Of a stretch of DNA of 64,000 bases, positions 26,488 through 35,918 are shown one piece after another (position 1 is the first letter of the stretch; each line of letters begins with the position of its first letter). The position numbers and the translations under genes were made by a program. This DNA comes from Candidatus Albibeggiatoa sp. nov. NOAA (GTDB lineage Bacteria > Pseudomonadota > Gammaproteobacteria > Beggiatoales > Beggiatoaceae), in assembly GCA_025800385.1 (NCBI GenBank), contig JAOXRS010000152.1:1-64000 (forward strand). The letters are read 5' to 3'. Under the pieces are notes generated by a model. It did no database searches and was not told the origin of the DNA. It worked only from the letters and a program-made list of their open reading frames with translations.

Positions 26488-29400
26488 TTAATGTGCTGAT
26501 TGCCAATCATGTGCTCTTGTAGCAATACCTGAACGAGGGATAAGCCTAAAACTGCTTGTATCTTGGTTTAGACAACTTAGTTCAAAATTTAAATCTGTAA
26601 CAATCAATTCCGAAGGTAAATTTTCGAGTGCCTCACTATTTAAAGAATCAATCGTATCAATTTGGATTTCACCATCAATACCTTGTTCAGACGTTATATC
26701 AAAAACTTTGTTTATGGGTCTTTGATTATAGTCAAAAGTGCTAATGGCATTAATATTAATAACTCCACCATCTCCAAGCTTGGCTGTGCTGTCTACAATG
26801 CTTTCACCCGTTGTTACAATAAAATTGCTTTTCAGGTTTATTTTGCCGCCGTCCACTTGTTCTTGAGCTTCTGCACTGGTAGTTACTTCTACTTTATCAA
26901 ATAATCCAATCATTCTTGCTGCTGTTAAGGTGATATTTCCAGCTTGCCCATTATTCCATGTGCTGCTACTAACACCTGTATAATCCTCAAGATTCAAAGC
27001 ATTTTTTAGGATAATTTGCCCTGTTTGGCTTGTTAGATACATATTGCCTGCATTACCGCCTAAACCACTCTCTGCTTTAGATTGAGAATTAGAATATAAA
27101 GTAGAAATTTGTAGTGTTATATCTCCTACACTATCTAATGTAATATTACCAGCATTACCATTATTCCATGTGGTAGAGCTTATTGTTGACTCAGTTTCCT
27201 GAGTACCTAGTAAAGTAATTTCACCTATGCTTTTCAATAAAATATTGCCTGCATTACCACCTAAATCACTTGCTGTTGTATATTGGGAATCAGAATGTAA
27301 ATTAGAACTTTGCAGTGTTATATCTCCTGTAGTATCTAGTGTAATATTACCAGCATTACCTGTTCTGACAGTCGTATTGAATATTGTTGAATTAGTAAGT
27401 TCAATTCCTTGTTGAGCATCTAATATAATATTTCCAGCATCACCATTATTCCATGTGATAGAACTTATTTCGCTAATTTCCTGAGTGCCTAGTAAGGTAA
27501 TTTTGCCTATACTTTTTAATAAAATATTGCCTGCATTACCACCTAAACCACTCTCTGTTTGATATTGAGAATTGGAATATAAGTTAGAACTTTGCAGTGT
27601 TATATCTCCTACACTATCTAGTGTAATATTACCTGCATTACCTGTTCTGTGAGTTATAGTATTTATTGTTGAGTTGGTAAGCTCAATTCCTTGCTGAGCA
27701 TTTAATTTAATTTCACCTGCATTACCAGCATTCAATGTTTGAGAGGTTATCTGGCTGCTTAATAAAGTAATTTTACCCGTATTTTTCAATAAAATACTGC
27801 CTGCATTACCACCTAAATCACTTGCTGTTGTATATTGGGAATCAGAATGTAAATTAGAACTTTGTAGCGTTATATCTCCTATACTATCTAATATAATATC
27901 TCCAGCATCACCTGTGCTGTAAGCTATATTAGATATTCGTAAATTAGTAATTTCAATTCCTTGCTGGGCATCTAATTTAATTTCACCTGCATTACCATTA
28001 TTCAATGTGTCAGAGGTTATTGAATTAGCTTCCTGAGTGCCTAGTAATTCCTGAATGCCTAGTAAGGTAATTTTGCCTGTGCTTTTTAATAAAATATTGC
28101 CTGCATTACCACCTAAATCGCTCGCTGTTTCATATTGAGAATTGGAATCAGAATATAAATTAGAGTCTTGGAGCATTATATCTCCTACAGTATCTAATAT
28201 AATATTTCCAGCATCACCATTATTCCATGTGCTAGAACTTATTTCTGATTTAGTTTCCTGAGTACCCAGTAAAGTAATTTTTCCTGTGCTTTTCAATAAA
28301 ATATTGCCAGCATTACCACCTAAATCATTCTCTGTTTCATATTGAGAATTAGAAGATACAAGAGAACTTTGTAGTGTGATATCTCCTATACTATCTAATG
28401 TAATATTTCCAGCATTACCTGTTCTTTCAGTTATACTATATACTTGTGAATTAGTAAGTCCAATTCCCTTCTGTGCATCTAATTTAATTTCACCTGCATT
28501 ACCATTATTCCATGTGGTAGAGCTTATTCGAGTATCCAGTAAAGTAATTTCACCTATGCTTTTCAATAAAATATTGCCAGCATTACCACCTAAATCATTC
28601 TCTGTTTCATATTCAGAATTAGAATATAAGATAGATTCTTGTAGTGTTATATCTCCTGCACTATCTAATGTAATATTATCAGCATCACCTGCTCCGTAAC
28701 TTGTAGAGCTTATTTCTGAATTAGTAAGTTGAATTCCTTGTTGAGCACCTAACTTAATTTTACCTGCATTACCACCTAAACCATTCTCTACTTGATATCC
28801 AGAATCAGCATATAAACTAGAACCTTGTAGCGTTATACCTCCTGCACTATCTAATGTAATATTACCAGCATCATTAACATTACGTGCACTTGACTCAATA
28901 AGAACACTATCAAAGAAAATATCTGCTGCAAAAATGCTTGTATTACCTCGTACCTCAATATTTCCGTCAATCCAAGGATGCAATTCACTATTAGTCAATG
29001 TAACATTATTTCCATAAACAAAAACCCCGCCACCTGAATTCTTAATTTTCGTATCAGATAATGAAATATCTGCAAATTGATTGGTATTTAACAGTTCCTC
29101 AATATTGTTAATTGAAATTTCTCCTACCGCATTAGTGGCTATAAAACCAACTTGTCCTTGCGGAATGTGCATAAAAGGCATAGGCGTTTTGATATTATTT
29201 TGTCGGTTTTCATCCGATTCGTAATAATAATCACTCGAAATATTAATCTCGCCACCAATTAAAGAGAATGGTTGTTGCTCTCTAAGTTGTAGAGGGGCTT
29301 TTGTATAATCATCTTCATATTTTTCACCAAAATCTTGACTTACTTCTTTCCCAGTAATTGAAATTGGCGCAGGACTATCAGTCAAAAAACCAAAACTACT

Positions 29401-29862
29401 AATTGATGCAGTGGTTAAAATATCGCGTTCAGGAAAACGGGCATGAAACTCACCTTCATCACCTAAACGTACATAATCCGCCGTTGATAAATGCAATCCG
29501 CCTTGCAAATCCAGCCGTGCATTTGCACCCAACATAATGCCGTAAGGATTCAGAAAATATAAATCTGCATTCGGAATACTGGACTTCAAAGCCCCATCAA
29601 TAAAACTCGCTTCACCACCAATCACCCGCGCCACAATATTCTGAATTGAATTTGCTCCTGAAAAATGCGCTGTTTCTCCTTGGTTCAAATTAAAGCTATC
29701 AAAAGTATGAAATAAATTACTGCCAATTGTTTGCCCTAAATGCTGATGAAGATCATAAGTGGAACTTGTACCCAACGATATTGCTTGCTTTGTACCATGT
29801 AATATAATTTCAGCATAACTTGACACTGGAAATATCAATAAAAACATGATAATTACTTTCAT
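26488..29862 (-). CDS. two-partner-secretion exoprotein, filamentous haemagglutinin-like
   Basis: A 1124-residue exported protein. After a signal peptide (ends about SYA, residue 17) comes a TPS domain (about 20-170) with the features ILHGTKQAISLGTSS, FSGANSIQNIVARVIGG, the LYFLNPYGIMLG motif (NPNGI type) and LHLSTADYVRL. Residues ~270-960 are a beta-helix of repeats such as GNAGNILLKSIGKITLLG and GDITLQSSNLYSNSQ. The C-terminus (SELIVTDLNFELSCLNQDTS then FRLIPRSG) resembles the short Cys-containing tail of cyanobacterial and Beggiatoa TPS proteins. It probably acts at the cell surface as an adhesin or matrix component. No TpsB transporter gene is adjacent, so it must use one encoded elsewhere. 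Confidence 0.82.
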   Translation of the reverse strand: MKVIIMFLLIFPVSSYAEIILHGTKQAISLGTSSTYDLHQHLGQTIGSNLFHTFDSFNLNQGETAHFSGANSIQNIVARVIGGEASFIDGALKSSIPNADLYFLNPYGIMLGANARLDLQGGLHLSTADYVRLGDEGEFHARFPERDILTTASISSFGFLTDSPAPISITGKEVSQDFGEKYEDDYTKAPLQLREQQPFSLIGGEINISSDYYYESDENRQNNIKTPMPFMHIPQGQVGFIATNAVGEISINNIEELLNTNQFADISLSDTKIKNSGGGVFVYGNNVTLTNSELHPWIDGNIEVRGNTSIFAADIFFDSVLIESSARNVNDAGNITLDSAGGITLQGSSLYADSGYQVENGLGGNAGKIKLGAQQGIQLTNSEISSTSYGAGDADNITLDSAGDITLQESILYSNSEYETENDLGGNAGNILLKSIGEITLLDTRISSTTWNNGNAGEIKLDAQKGIGLTNSQVYSITERTGNAGNITLDSIGDITLQSSLVSSNSQYETENDLGGNAGNILLKSTGKITLLGTQETKSEISSSTWNNGDAGNIILDTVGDIMLQDSNLYSDSNSQYETASDLGGNAGNILLKSTGKITLLGIQELLGTQEANSITSDTLNNGNAGEIKLDAQQGIEITNLRISNIAYSTGDAGDIILDSIGDITLQSSNLHSDSQYTTASDLGGNAGSILLKNTGKITLLSSQITSQTLNAGNAGEIKLNAQQGIELTNSTINTITHRTGNAGNITLDSVGDITLQSSNLYSNSQYQTESGLGGNAGNILLKSIGKITLLGTQEISEISSITWNNGDAGNIILDAQQGIELTNSTIFNTTVRTGNAGNITLDTTGDITLQSSNLHSDSQYTTASDLGGNAGNILLKSIGEITLLGTQETESTISSTTWNNGNAGNITLDSVGDITLQISTLYSNSQSKAESGLGGNAGNMYLTSQTGQIILKNALNLEDYTGVSSSTWNNGQAGNITLTAARMIGLFDKVEVTTSAEAQEQVDGGKINLKSNFIVTTGESIVDSTAKLGDGGVININAISTFDYNQRPINKVFDITSEQGIDGEIQIDTIDSLNSEALENLPSELIVTDLNFELSCLNQDTSSFRLIPRSGIATRAHDWQSAH
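27043..28870 (-). repeat. eight-unit beta-helix repeat array inside the TPS exoprotein
   Basis: The phrase LGGNAG recurs eight times. In DNA the block ATTGCCTGCATTACCACC (with small changes) begins near 27043, 27244, 27536, 27796, 28096, 28302, 28572 and 28761. Spacing alternates between short (about 190-206) and long (260-300) units, the long ones carrying an extra DAQQGIELTNS-type rung. Near identity of neighbouring units suggests recent recombination. Confidence 0.8.
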
Positions 29863-30269
29863 ATAACCGCCTTGTAATTCATGGTAAAAATATTGGCAAT
29901 GTTTTACTATATTATCACTTAAAAAGTGATTTTATTGATATTTTTAATAAAAAATTAAAATATATAATGATAAAAATTTATTCGCTATAACTAGATAAAT
30001 ATATCATAAATTAAGAAAAAACTGAGTCAGAAGAAAAGGGACTGGTCGAAATGACAATAATTTAGGGGGAATAGAATGAACACTCAAGTAAATCAAATAG
30101 TCTTGCTTTCTTAAATATGGAAAAGCTCAAGATTTAAAATAAAATCCAAGCTTAACCATTTTGCGTTATACACTAAACTTTATCTAAAAGTAATTTAGCT
30201 AGTTTTCTGCATAACTTAAGTATATAAAAAACACTGCGGAGTATTCTTTAATAAGTTTTGTTTACCTCA
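29863..30269. other. AT-rich intergenic region upstream of the TPS gene
   Basis: 407 bases. It contains the palindrome at 29914-29930 and, on the plus strand, a tiny 12-codon ORF (30076-30114, MNTQVNQIVLLS) with a good AGGGGG ribosome site and no obvious downstream partner. Nothing else supported. Confidence 0.4.
29914..29930. promoter_or_regulatory. 17-base palindrome upstream of the TPS exoprotein
   Basis: ATCACTT-AAA-AAGTGAT is a perfect inverted repeat about 52-68 bases before the exoprotein start codon. It could be an operator or a short leader hairpin; no family consensus is recognised. Confidence 0.4.
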
Positions 30270-31418
30270 TTAATCCCAAGTCAATGCGCTACCTGTGCGG
30301 TATTCTTGTACGCGTGATTCAAAGAAGTTCTTCTCTGCGTTTAATTCAAACTCACTGATCCATGGCATTGGATGTGATTTGATATTGAATAACGGCTCTA
30401 AACCTAAGTCATAACAAATCTTATCAGCCATAAACTGTGCATACTCGACATAAGTTTGAACCGACATACCCAATACACCACCATCAGGCATGGCGACTTT
30501 GGCATAGTTCGCTTCAAGTTGTACCGCTTCATTAATCATGGCGCGAGCACGTTCTTGCATTTTGCTATTCCATAAACCTGTATTTTCATGAATCACTTGA
30601 CGGATTAACCATAAGGCATTTTGTGAATGTAAATTCTCATCACGCCAAATGTATGCGTACTGTTCTGCTGTATTTTTCAATTTACCTTGACGCGCTAATG
30701 CAAAGATTTGTGAGAAACCTAATGGGAAGAATAAGAATTCAAAAATGTAATAGCTGATTAAGTCTTCTAACAACGCAAGATTGGCTTCAACTGAGCCACG
30801 CGGCGCATCGCAATTCACTACATTATTTGTAAACTGTAAGTTCCAATTTAATTTTGCTGTTAACTCTGGCACTTCTTGATATAAGCTAAAAATTTGACCT
30901 TGGCCTTTTTCATCTAAACCGAACGACTCTAAAACGAATAAATAACTTTCTAAATGGTTAGCTTCTTCCGCGATCTGCCAACGTAAATATTGACGCATTT
31001 CATTGGCTGTAATGTGATGCAAAATTGCATTATCTAAGTTATCGGGAACAAGGTTATCACTTGCAGTTAAGTAAGAAATATTGGTTTTGAACAACCACAT
31101 TTCCGCATCCGTCAATTTACCTGTTAACCATTGTGCTTTATCTTCGCCCATTGGAATGTCGTTAGGTACCCAGAAATTTTGTCGCGCATCTAAAAAGCGT
31201 TGGCGCACTGAGCCGTATTTAATTGGGATTGGTTGGCGTAAATCATAACCACGACCACCTACTACTTTGACATCGTCAGCATGAGGACGCTTATTACCAA
31301 TCGAAATGGGGTCTAATGATGAAGACACTGGAAATACTTTTTTTGTCACAGGCTTAGCTGTAGCCGCCGTGTAATCGTCGTTATCTAAACTGGTATCCGC
31401 GTCATCAAAATCTAACAT
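30270..31418 (-). CDS. nrdB: class Ia ribonucleotide reductase, beta subunit
   Basis: A 382-residue radical-generating subunit that, with NrdA, reduces ribonucleotides. The di-iron and tyrosyl radical site is readable: Asp in LTASDNLV, Glu and His in EEANHLESY with the radical Tyr four residues after the His, Glu in YYIFEFLFF and the late Glu/His pair in WRDENLHSQ. The C-terminus (YRTGSALTWD) would dock on NrdA. It is about the usual length with an extended, less conserved N-terminus (about 45 residues). nrdA is not adjacent on either side, so the subunits are encoded at separate loci or nrdA lies outside the window. No clear NrdR box was seen upstream. Confidence 0.93.
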   Translation of the reverse strand: MLDFDDADTSLDNDDYTAATAKPVTKKVFPVSSSLDPISIGNKRPHADDVKVVGGRGYDLRQPIPIKYGSVRQRFLDARQNFWVPNDIPMGEDKAQWLTGKLTDAEMWLFKTNISYLTASDNLVPDNLDNAILHHITANEMRQYLRWQIAEEANHLESYLFVLESFGLDEKGQGQIFSLYQEVPELTAKLNWNLQFTNNVVNCDAPRGSVEANLALLEDLISYYIFEFLFFPLGFSQIFALARQGKLKNTAEQYAYIWRDENLHSQNALWLIRQVIHENTGLWNSKMQERARAMINEAVQLEANYAKVAMPDGGVLGMSVQTYVEYAQFMADKICYDLGLEPLFNIKSHPMPWISEFELNAEKNFFESRVQEYRTGSALTWD

Positions 31419-32174
31419 AAAGTATGCTCCGCAATGTTATTCTAATTTGAATTGAAAAAACGACAGAGCTATACAGCAATGTCGCCTTAATATCATGGTC
31501 TTTTCCTACTCGATATATGGAGAAGGAAAGTGCAGTGTAATCAAGAATGGAATACTACATTGAGGTGTATTTTATCACAGTTACTAACTGAAAACTAAAG
31601 GTTTTTTACTATTTTTAACAATCTGATATAAATAAGTGCTGCTAAGATTTTGTTATGGTTTCAATTCTTAAATCCAAAATTTTTTTTATCCGTTTTGATC
31701 GCATAATCGCCACAAGCTAAGCTGCTTTTATGTAATTTCCCAGTAAAGAATATTGCGTGCTCTCAAATAGCCCTCACCCGTTTTTCGATACGATAACGCG
31801 GCAAAATCGCCCATCTATCTGCGTTATTCGGCGAAATAGAAAAATAGCTCTTGTAGGTAAGAATCATATTTACAAGCGTATAAAACGCAAGAGTTGCAAT
31901 GCTAACCCACAGAATTACCAGCTGAAATTATCCATATTTTCTATGTCGTCGATAATTTTATTGGGAATGACTATGTATCTGCTAGGAAGTGAGGCATTAT
32001 GCGAATGTGAAGGTGTGAAGCATATCTACAGATATATACCACAAATAATCTTGTTGACAAATTTTATAAAATCAATCAGATAGTCAGCTTGTCAAAAACC
32101 TAACAAAATCCAACCATCTGATTATAAAAAATTATTTTTCCTATCTTTAAGAACCTAAATCACAATGGTCTAGA
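31419..32174. other. long intergenic region between nrdB and ftsX
   Basis: 756 bases without a confident gene. The minus strand of 31763-31935 looks like a small broken or start-less membrane protein (listed separately). The remaining sequence is AT-rich; a plus-strand GTG-initiated reading of 108 codons over the same stretch is antisense to it and looks random. Confidence 0.45.
31763..31935 (-). pseudogene. possible small membrane protein, frameshifted or without ATG
   Basis: On the minus strand a 53-codon open frame ends at TGA 31763-31765 and begins with QLVILWVSIATLAFY (a likely membrane helix), followed by SISPNNADRWAILPRYR and a basic tail. It has no ATG near its head. An ATG at 31935 opens MDNF in a frame that would join it if one T were added in the TTT run at about 31925-31927. 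It may therefore be a gene with a one-base deletion, or a gene that uses a rare start. Not recognised. Confidence 0.3.
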
Positions 32175-33185
32175 TTAACGTGGTTGAATATCTTTTAAGT
32201 GTCGCCCGACCGATAACCAAGCACCGAGTAGACCTAAAATTGCACCTGCTAAAAATAACAACAAACTGCTACTAAAGCCTAAACTAATCATTTCATATTC
32301 AACGTAATACAAATTGGATAGCTTTTTAACAGGTTCGACCAGTAAATAGAATGAAATAGAAACCAATATCCAAGCGATCAAACTACCCGCTAAACCATAA
32401 TAAAGCCCTGTATATAAAAAGGGTCGGCGAATAAATTCATCAGTCGCGCCAAATAGTTTAGTGACTTCAATTTCCTCACGTTTGTTATAAATCGATAATC
32501 GAATCGTATTGCCCACAATCAACAACACTGCAAGTGCCAATAAAAAGCCTAAAATCCATACCCCGCGCTGTACAATTTTCAACATGGCAAATAAACGTTG
32601 TAACCATAACATGTCATATTGCGCAATATCGACCATTTCTAGGGCTTGTAACTGGTTAAGCAATGCTTCGCTATAGGTGGGGTCTGTGATGTCAAATTGT
32701 GGGTTTAAAACTAATACTGCGGGCAATGGGTTTTGTTCTAACGCTTGTAAGGCCTCTCCAAATCCAGACAAAGCTTTATATTCTGCAAATGCCTCATCAT
32801 GGGTAATAACACGAATATTGCTAAAGTCATGCTGCTGTTGTAGCTGTCGAGCTAAAGCATGGGCTTGTTCATCAGTGACTTGTGGTTGTAAAAATAGTGA
32901 TATTTGAACAGAGCCGCCCCAATCTTGGCTAATATGTTGAGCGTTTTGTAAAAGTAATAATAAGCTGGTTGGCAAAGTCAATGCGATACCAATCACCGCC
33001 GCAGTCATCAGCGTTGTGACAGGCGTTTTAAGCAACTGTTGTAACGTACTGGTTAAAACATCAAGATGGTGCGCAAGCCATGCATTAAAATGATCGCGCT
33101 GAACAGAAGGTTGTGCTCGTTTGGGGCGTGGTGTTGCTGGTTGTGTGGGGGTGCGAGTTGGCTTTCTGGTGGCTGCCCGTTTCAT
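32175..33185 (-). CDS. ftsX: FtsX, cell-division ABC transporter-like membrane subunit
   Basis: A 336-residue inner-membrane protein of the FtsEX complex, which activates cell-wall hydrolases at division. It has a basic, Pro/Thr-rich cytoplasmic N-terminus (about 35 residues), helix 1 (VTTLMTAAVIGIALTLPTS), a periplasmic domain with QISLFLQPQVTDEQA, and three more helices at the C-terminus. The cytoplasmic turn YNKREEIEVTKLFGATDEFI is a family signature. In most gammaproteobacteria ftsE lies immediately upstream; here the upstream gene encodes an unrelated secreted protein, so ftsX stands alone in this window. Confidence 0.9.
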   Translation of the reverse strand: MKRAATRKPTRTPTQPATPRPKRAQPSVQRDHFNAWLAHHLDVLTSTLQQLLKTPVTTLMTAAVIGIALTLPTSLLLLLQNAQHISQDWGGSVQISLFLQPQVTDEQAHALARQLQQQHDFSNIRVITHDEAFAEYKALSGFGEALQALEQNPLPAVLVLNPQFDITDPTYSEALLNQLQALEMVDIAQYDMLWLQRLFAMLKIVQRGVWILGFLLALAVLLIVGNTIRLSIYNKREEIEVTKLFGATDEFIRRPFLYTGLYYGLAGSLIAWILVSISFYLLVEPVKKLSNLYYVEYEMISLGFSSSLLLFLAGAILGLLGAWLSVGRHLKDIQPR

Positions 33186-33280
33186 CTACATTCCTAAATA
33201 AGCATCTCATGGAAAATGATTGTAGCAAATCCTACCCACAACAAGTTCTTATATCGTGAAGTGGGCAGTTTTTATATATC

Positions 33281-35614
33281 TTATTCTATAAACGGATTAA
33301 TGAACACTTTTTGTACATATTCAATGTCATTTGATACCACTCTGTACTCTAAATAGCCGCTTTCTCGAAAATGGATAGCAGGCGGTACAAGCGTACCGGG
33401 TTTTGGTAATGGTGTTGCGGTTGCGGTAAAGTCAGGTTGCAATATATAAGGAGTTTGATTAAAGCTAATCAGATAAGCACCATTGATATAGACTTCCGCA
33501 TCGTCTAAACCATTAATTTGATGCAGCATAGTTAAAAATATCGCGGGTTCGATAATAGTTGGATAAATAGTCTGGGTGGTTTTATCGCCATAAGCCATTT
33601 TTCCAGTCGGTGGTTGATACTCTCCTGCTCGAGTCAAGCGACCTTGTCGACGGGTAATATGTACACCTAATTCATCAAAAAAGCGATCATCATCACATGC
33701 AAAGAGATCAAACGCATCATGATTATCACAGCCTGAAAATAAAGTTTCAACAAATGCATCAAACTCACAGACAACGACAATATCTGACTCTTCGCGCATA
33801 TTTCGATTATCTTGCACATTGGCATAACTAAAAATTACATCGCCTTTATCACCCATAGCAATATCACCATCTGGCAAAATCTCTCTTAATGCGGCCATAT
33901 CTTTAGGAGCTGGAATCAGTGAAAATTCTTGCTGGCCTGCGGTGACAATACGTAGCTCACGTCTATCAACTTCGATTTTGGTTTCTACCTCTTCATCTTG
34001 TTGCAAAAAACTAGAATTATTTGGAATGAAGGCAAACTGTCCCCCTACGTCATCAGTCGCATTGACTATACCATCAACATTTTGATCGAATGTAAATTGG
34101 CCTAAATTATTTTGTTTTAAGGTCTCATTCATGCTATCGAGAATGGTCGGACTGTCTCCTGATGCTTCACCGCCTAAAGCAAGGTTAGAGTTCAATTTTG
34201 GCAATTTGGGTGTTTTAACACTCGGTGGAAGGGCTGGATTCTTATCTAACGCTCTAACTGTAAGAGGTGTGCCCCCTGGTACAATCAGTGCGCCTGTCAC
34301 GCCATCAAAAAACCAATCAGGCGGTAATAAATCATTAATATCTTTGATACTGACTTTCTTAAGATCAAAGTTCGTCACAACCTTGGATGTATCTTCCCCA
34401 GGAATTTTGGCAAATACGATAGAGGGGTTCAGGGCTTTAATATGTGCAGAGGTAAATTCAAATAAGACATCGGATGAAAAACCACCAAATGCGGACACTC
34501 TGACACTGCCTAATATCTCAGGTGACATGTTAGAAAATTGTGGAACTGAAATCGCAGAAATCGCGGAATAAGTCATGTAATACATTTGTTCGACAGATAT
34601 ATTTTTAAATACTTCAGGGTGCAGCTCTTTAATATTCGGCTCTCGAAATGCTTGGAATGCTTCAGGCGGCAGTTCTGCAATCTGTTCTGCTGTCACTTCA
34701 GATATATCTTTAGGCTCAACCCCATAGTCTGTTAATTTATGTTCTTTGACATTCACACTTGCCTTTAAAACCAGCTCTTGGGGGTATTTTGCATCTGCTT
34801 CCCGAATAATAATATCAAACCGAAATTGTCCTAACAGCTTGGCTTCCCAAGTCAGAATATGGTTGTAATTATCGACTTTTGTATCAATAGGTGCATGTTT
34901 GGTTTTATATTCCAAGCGATAACCTTGCGGCGATTCACTTCTCAAAGAAATAACCAATTTATCACCATATGCAACAGTTCGATTGAGGGTTTCTTCCTCT
35001 GTTCGACCTTTAGGAATGATTAAAATAGGTGGCTCATGAACGGGAATTTCAACTTGTTCGCCTGTATCTTCGTAAGCAAATTGATTGATTTCACGACAGT
35101 TATGTTTACCCCAGCCATAGTTATTATCAGGGGTTTTAAAACAGAAAAAGCCTTCTTTACTTGCTGTTTTGGGATTAAATTCAATCTGTGATGTATAGTT
35201 CTGTTCTGTGCCACAAATATCGGTTTCTTCAACCCCATCAGCGATGCCAGCAAAGTCTTGTTCTTCAAATGCCATTACCAACGAACATTGATCTGTTTCA
35301 CTTGTAGATAGACTAATCTGTGCCCCATCCACTTCAATGCTTGTTTGTAAAAGCTTGGTCTTATCTTGGTTATCTGTAGGCGGTGTTGTATTATTTTGAT
35401 CTGATGTCGAAGGCGATGTTATATTTGTTGGGTGTGGTGGTTCAGTTCCTTCGAGTGGTAACGTTGTACCCTGATTCCCTGTTGGAGGTGGTGGCTTGTT
35501 GCCAGTTGGCAATGTCGTTGTTGATCCATTACCATTTGGGGACGGTGGTGGCGTATCAGCTGCTAAAGGTTGTCTGATAAATAACAACAGCAGCCCCAAA
35601 AGAATATAATGCAT
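33281..35614 (-). CDS. secreted protein of unknown function with Pro/Thr-rich N-terminus
   Basis: A 777-residue exported protein. A signal peptide ends near PLAA (residue 19), followed by a ~70-residue low-complexity Pro/Thr/Asn linker with repeated TGN and PPPT phrases. A cysteine-bearing beta domain comes next (TDQCSLVMAFEEQDF), then an Ig-like segment (LILPKGRTEE-type strands) and a solenoid-like region at about 300-400 with repeats such as EQIAELPPEAFQAF and IKELHPEVFKNIS. After it are a region with QNVDGIVNATDD and a C-terminal half with paired cysteines (LFSGCDNHDAFDLFACDDD). The latter is similar in style to large surface proteins of Beggiatoa relatives. No enzymatic motif was recognised. 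A weak hairpin at 33232-33268 lies after its end. Confidence 0.6.
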   Translation of the reverse strand: MHYILLGLLLLFIRQPLAADTPPPSPNGNGSTTTLPTGNKPPPPTGNQGTTLPLEGTEPPHPTNITSPSTSDQNNTTPPTDNQDKTKLLQTSIEVDGAQISLSTSETDQCSLVMAFEEQDFAGIADGVEETDICGTEQNYTSQIEFNPKTASKEGFFCFKTPDNNYGWGKHNCREINQFAYEDTGEQVEIPVHEPPILIIPKGRTEEETLNRTVAYGDKLVISLRSESPQGYRLEYKTKHAPIDTKVDNYNHILTWEAKLLGQFRFDIIIREADAKYPQELVLKASVNVKEHKLTDYGVEPKDISEVTAEQIAELPPEAFQAFREPNIKELHPEVFKNISVEQMYYMTYSAISAISVPQFSNMSPEILGSVRVSAFGGFSSDVLFEFTSAHIKALNPSIVFAKIPGEDTSKVVTNFDLKKVSIKDINDLLPPDWFFDGVTGALIVPGGTPLTVRALDKNPALPPSVKTPKLPKLNSNLALGGEASGDSPTILDSMNETLKQNNLGQFTFDQNVDGIVNATDDVGGQFAFIPNNSSFLQQDEEVETKIEVDRRELRIVTAGQQEFSLIPAPKDMAALREILPDGDIAMGDKGDVIFSYANVQDNRNMREESDIVVVCEFDAFVETLFSGCDNHDAFDLFACDDDRFFDELGVHITRRQGRLTRAGEYQPPTGKMAYGDKTTQTIYPTIIEPAIFLTMLHQINGLDDAEVYINGAYLISFNQTPYILQPDFTATATPLPKPGTLVPPAIHFRESGYLEYRVVSNDIEYVQKVFINPFIE

Positions 35615-35918
35615 AAAACCCTACCCTTTTTATACAAAAATCAGAAGTTCGCTAATTTTGTTCTAGCTATTTTTGCCTCTATTATTAGTGAATTTAGAGA
35701 ATTTTTAAAGTTTAAGTTTACCCAGATTTTAAAGTTGGTATTATTGTTGAATGCATATAACGGCTTGAAAGTGTAGGCAACATCACATGTTATTCAATTA
35801 AGCTCAACCTGTTCGGCTGGATTGATATAAGAAAAAAATCGAAATGATGTAAAATAAATGCCATGTTGTATTCATAAAAAAACCATATACTAAGCAATGG
35901 AAAATAGTTGTAGTTATA
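35615..35918. other. intergenic region, nothing recognised
   Basis: 304 AT-rich bases between divergent genes. It must carry both promoters, but I see no site good enough to name. Confidence 0.4.

Noticed and set aside
27043..28870. Repeats at 27-29 kb as a CRISPR or satellite array
   Set aside because: The repeats are in frame within a long coding sequence and encode beta-helix rungs; there are no spacers.
31757..32083. 108-codon plus-strand ORF between nrdB and ftsX
   Set aside because: It starts with GTG without a ribosome site, has random-looking composition, and its first third is antisense to a more protein-like minus-strand frame.
33232..33268. CTACCCAC/GTGGGCAG hairpin followed by TTTTT on the plus strand
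   Set aside because: The T-run is on the plus strand, where no gene ends; on the minus strand it lacks a T-run, so it is not listed as a terminator.
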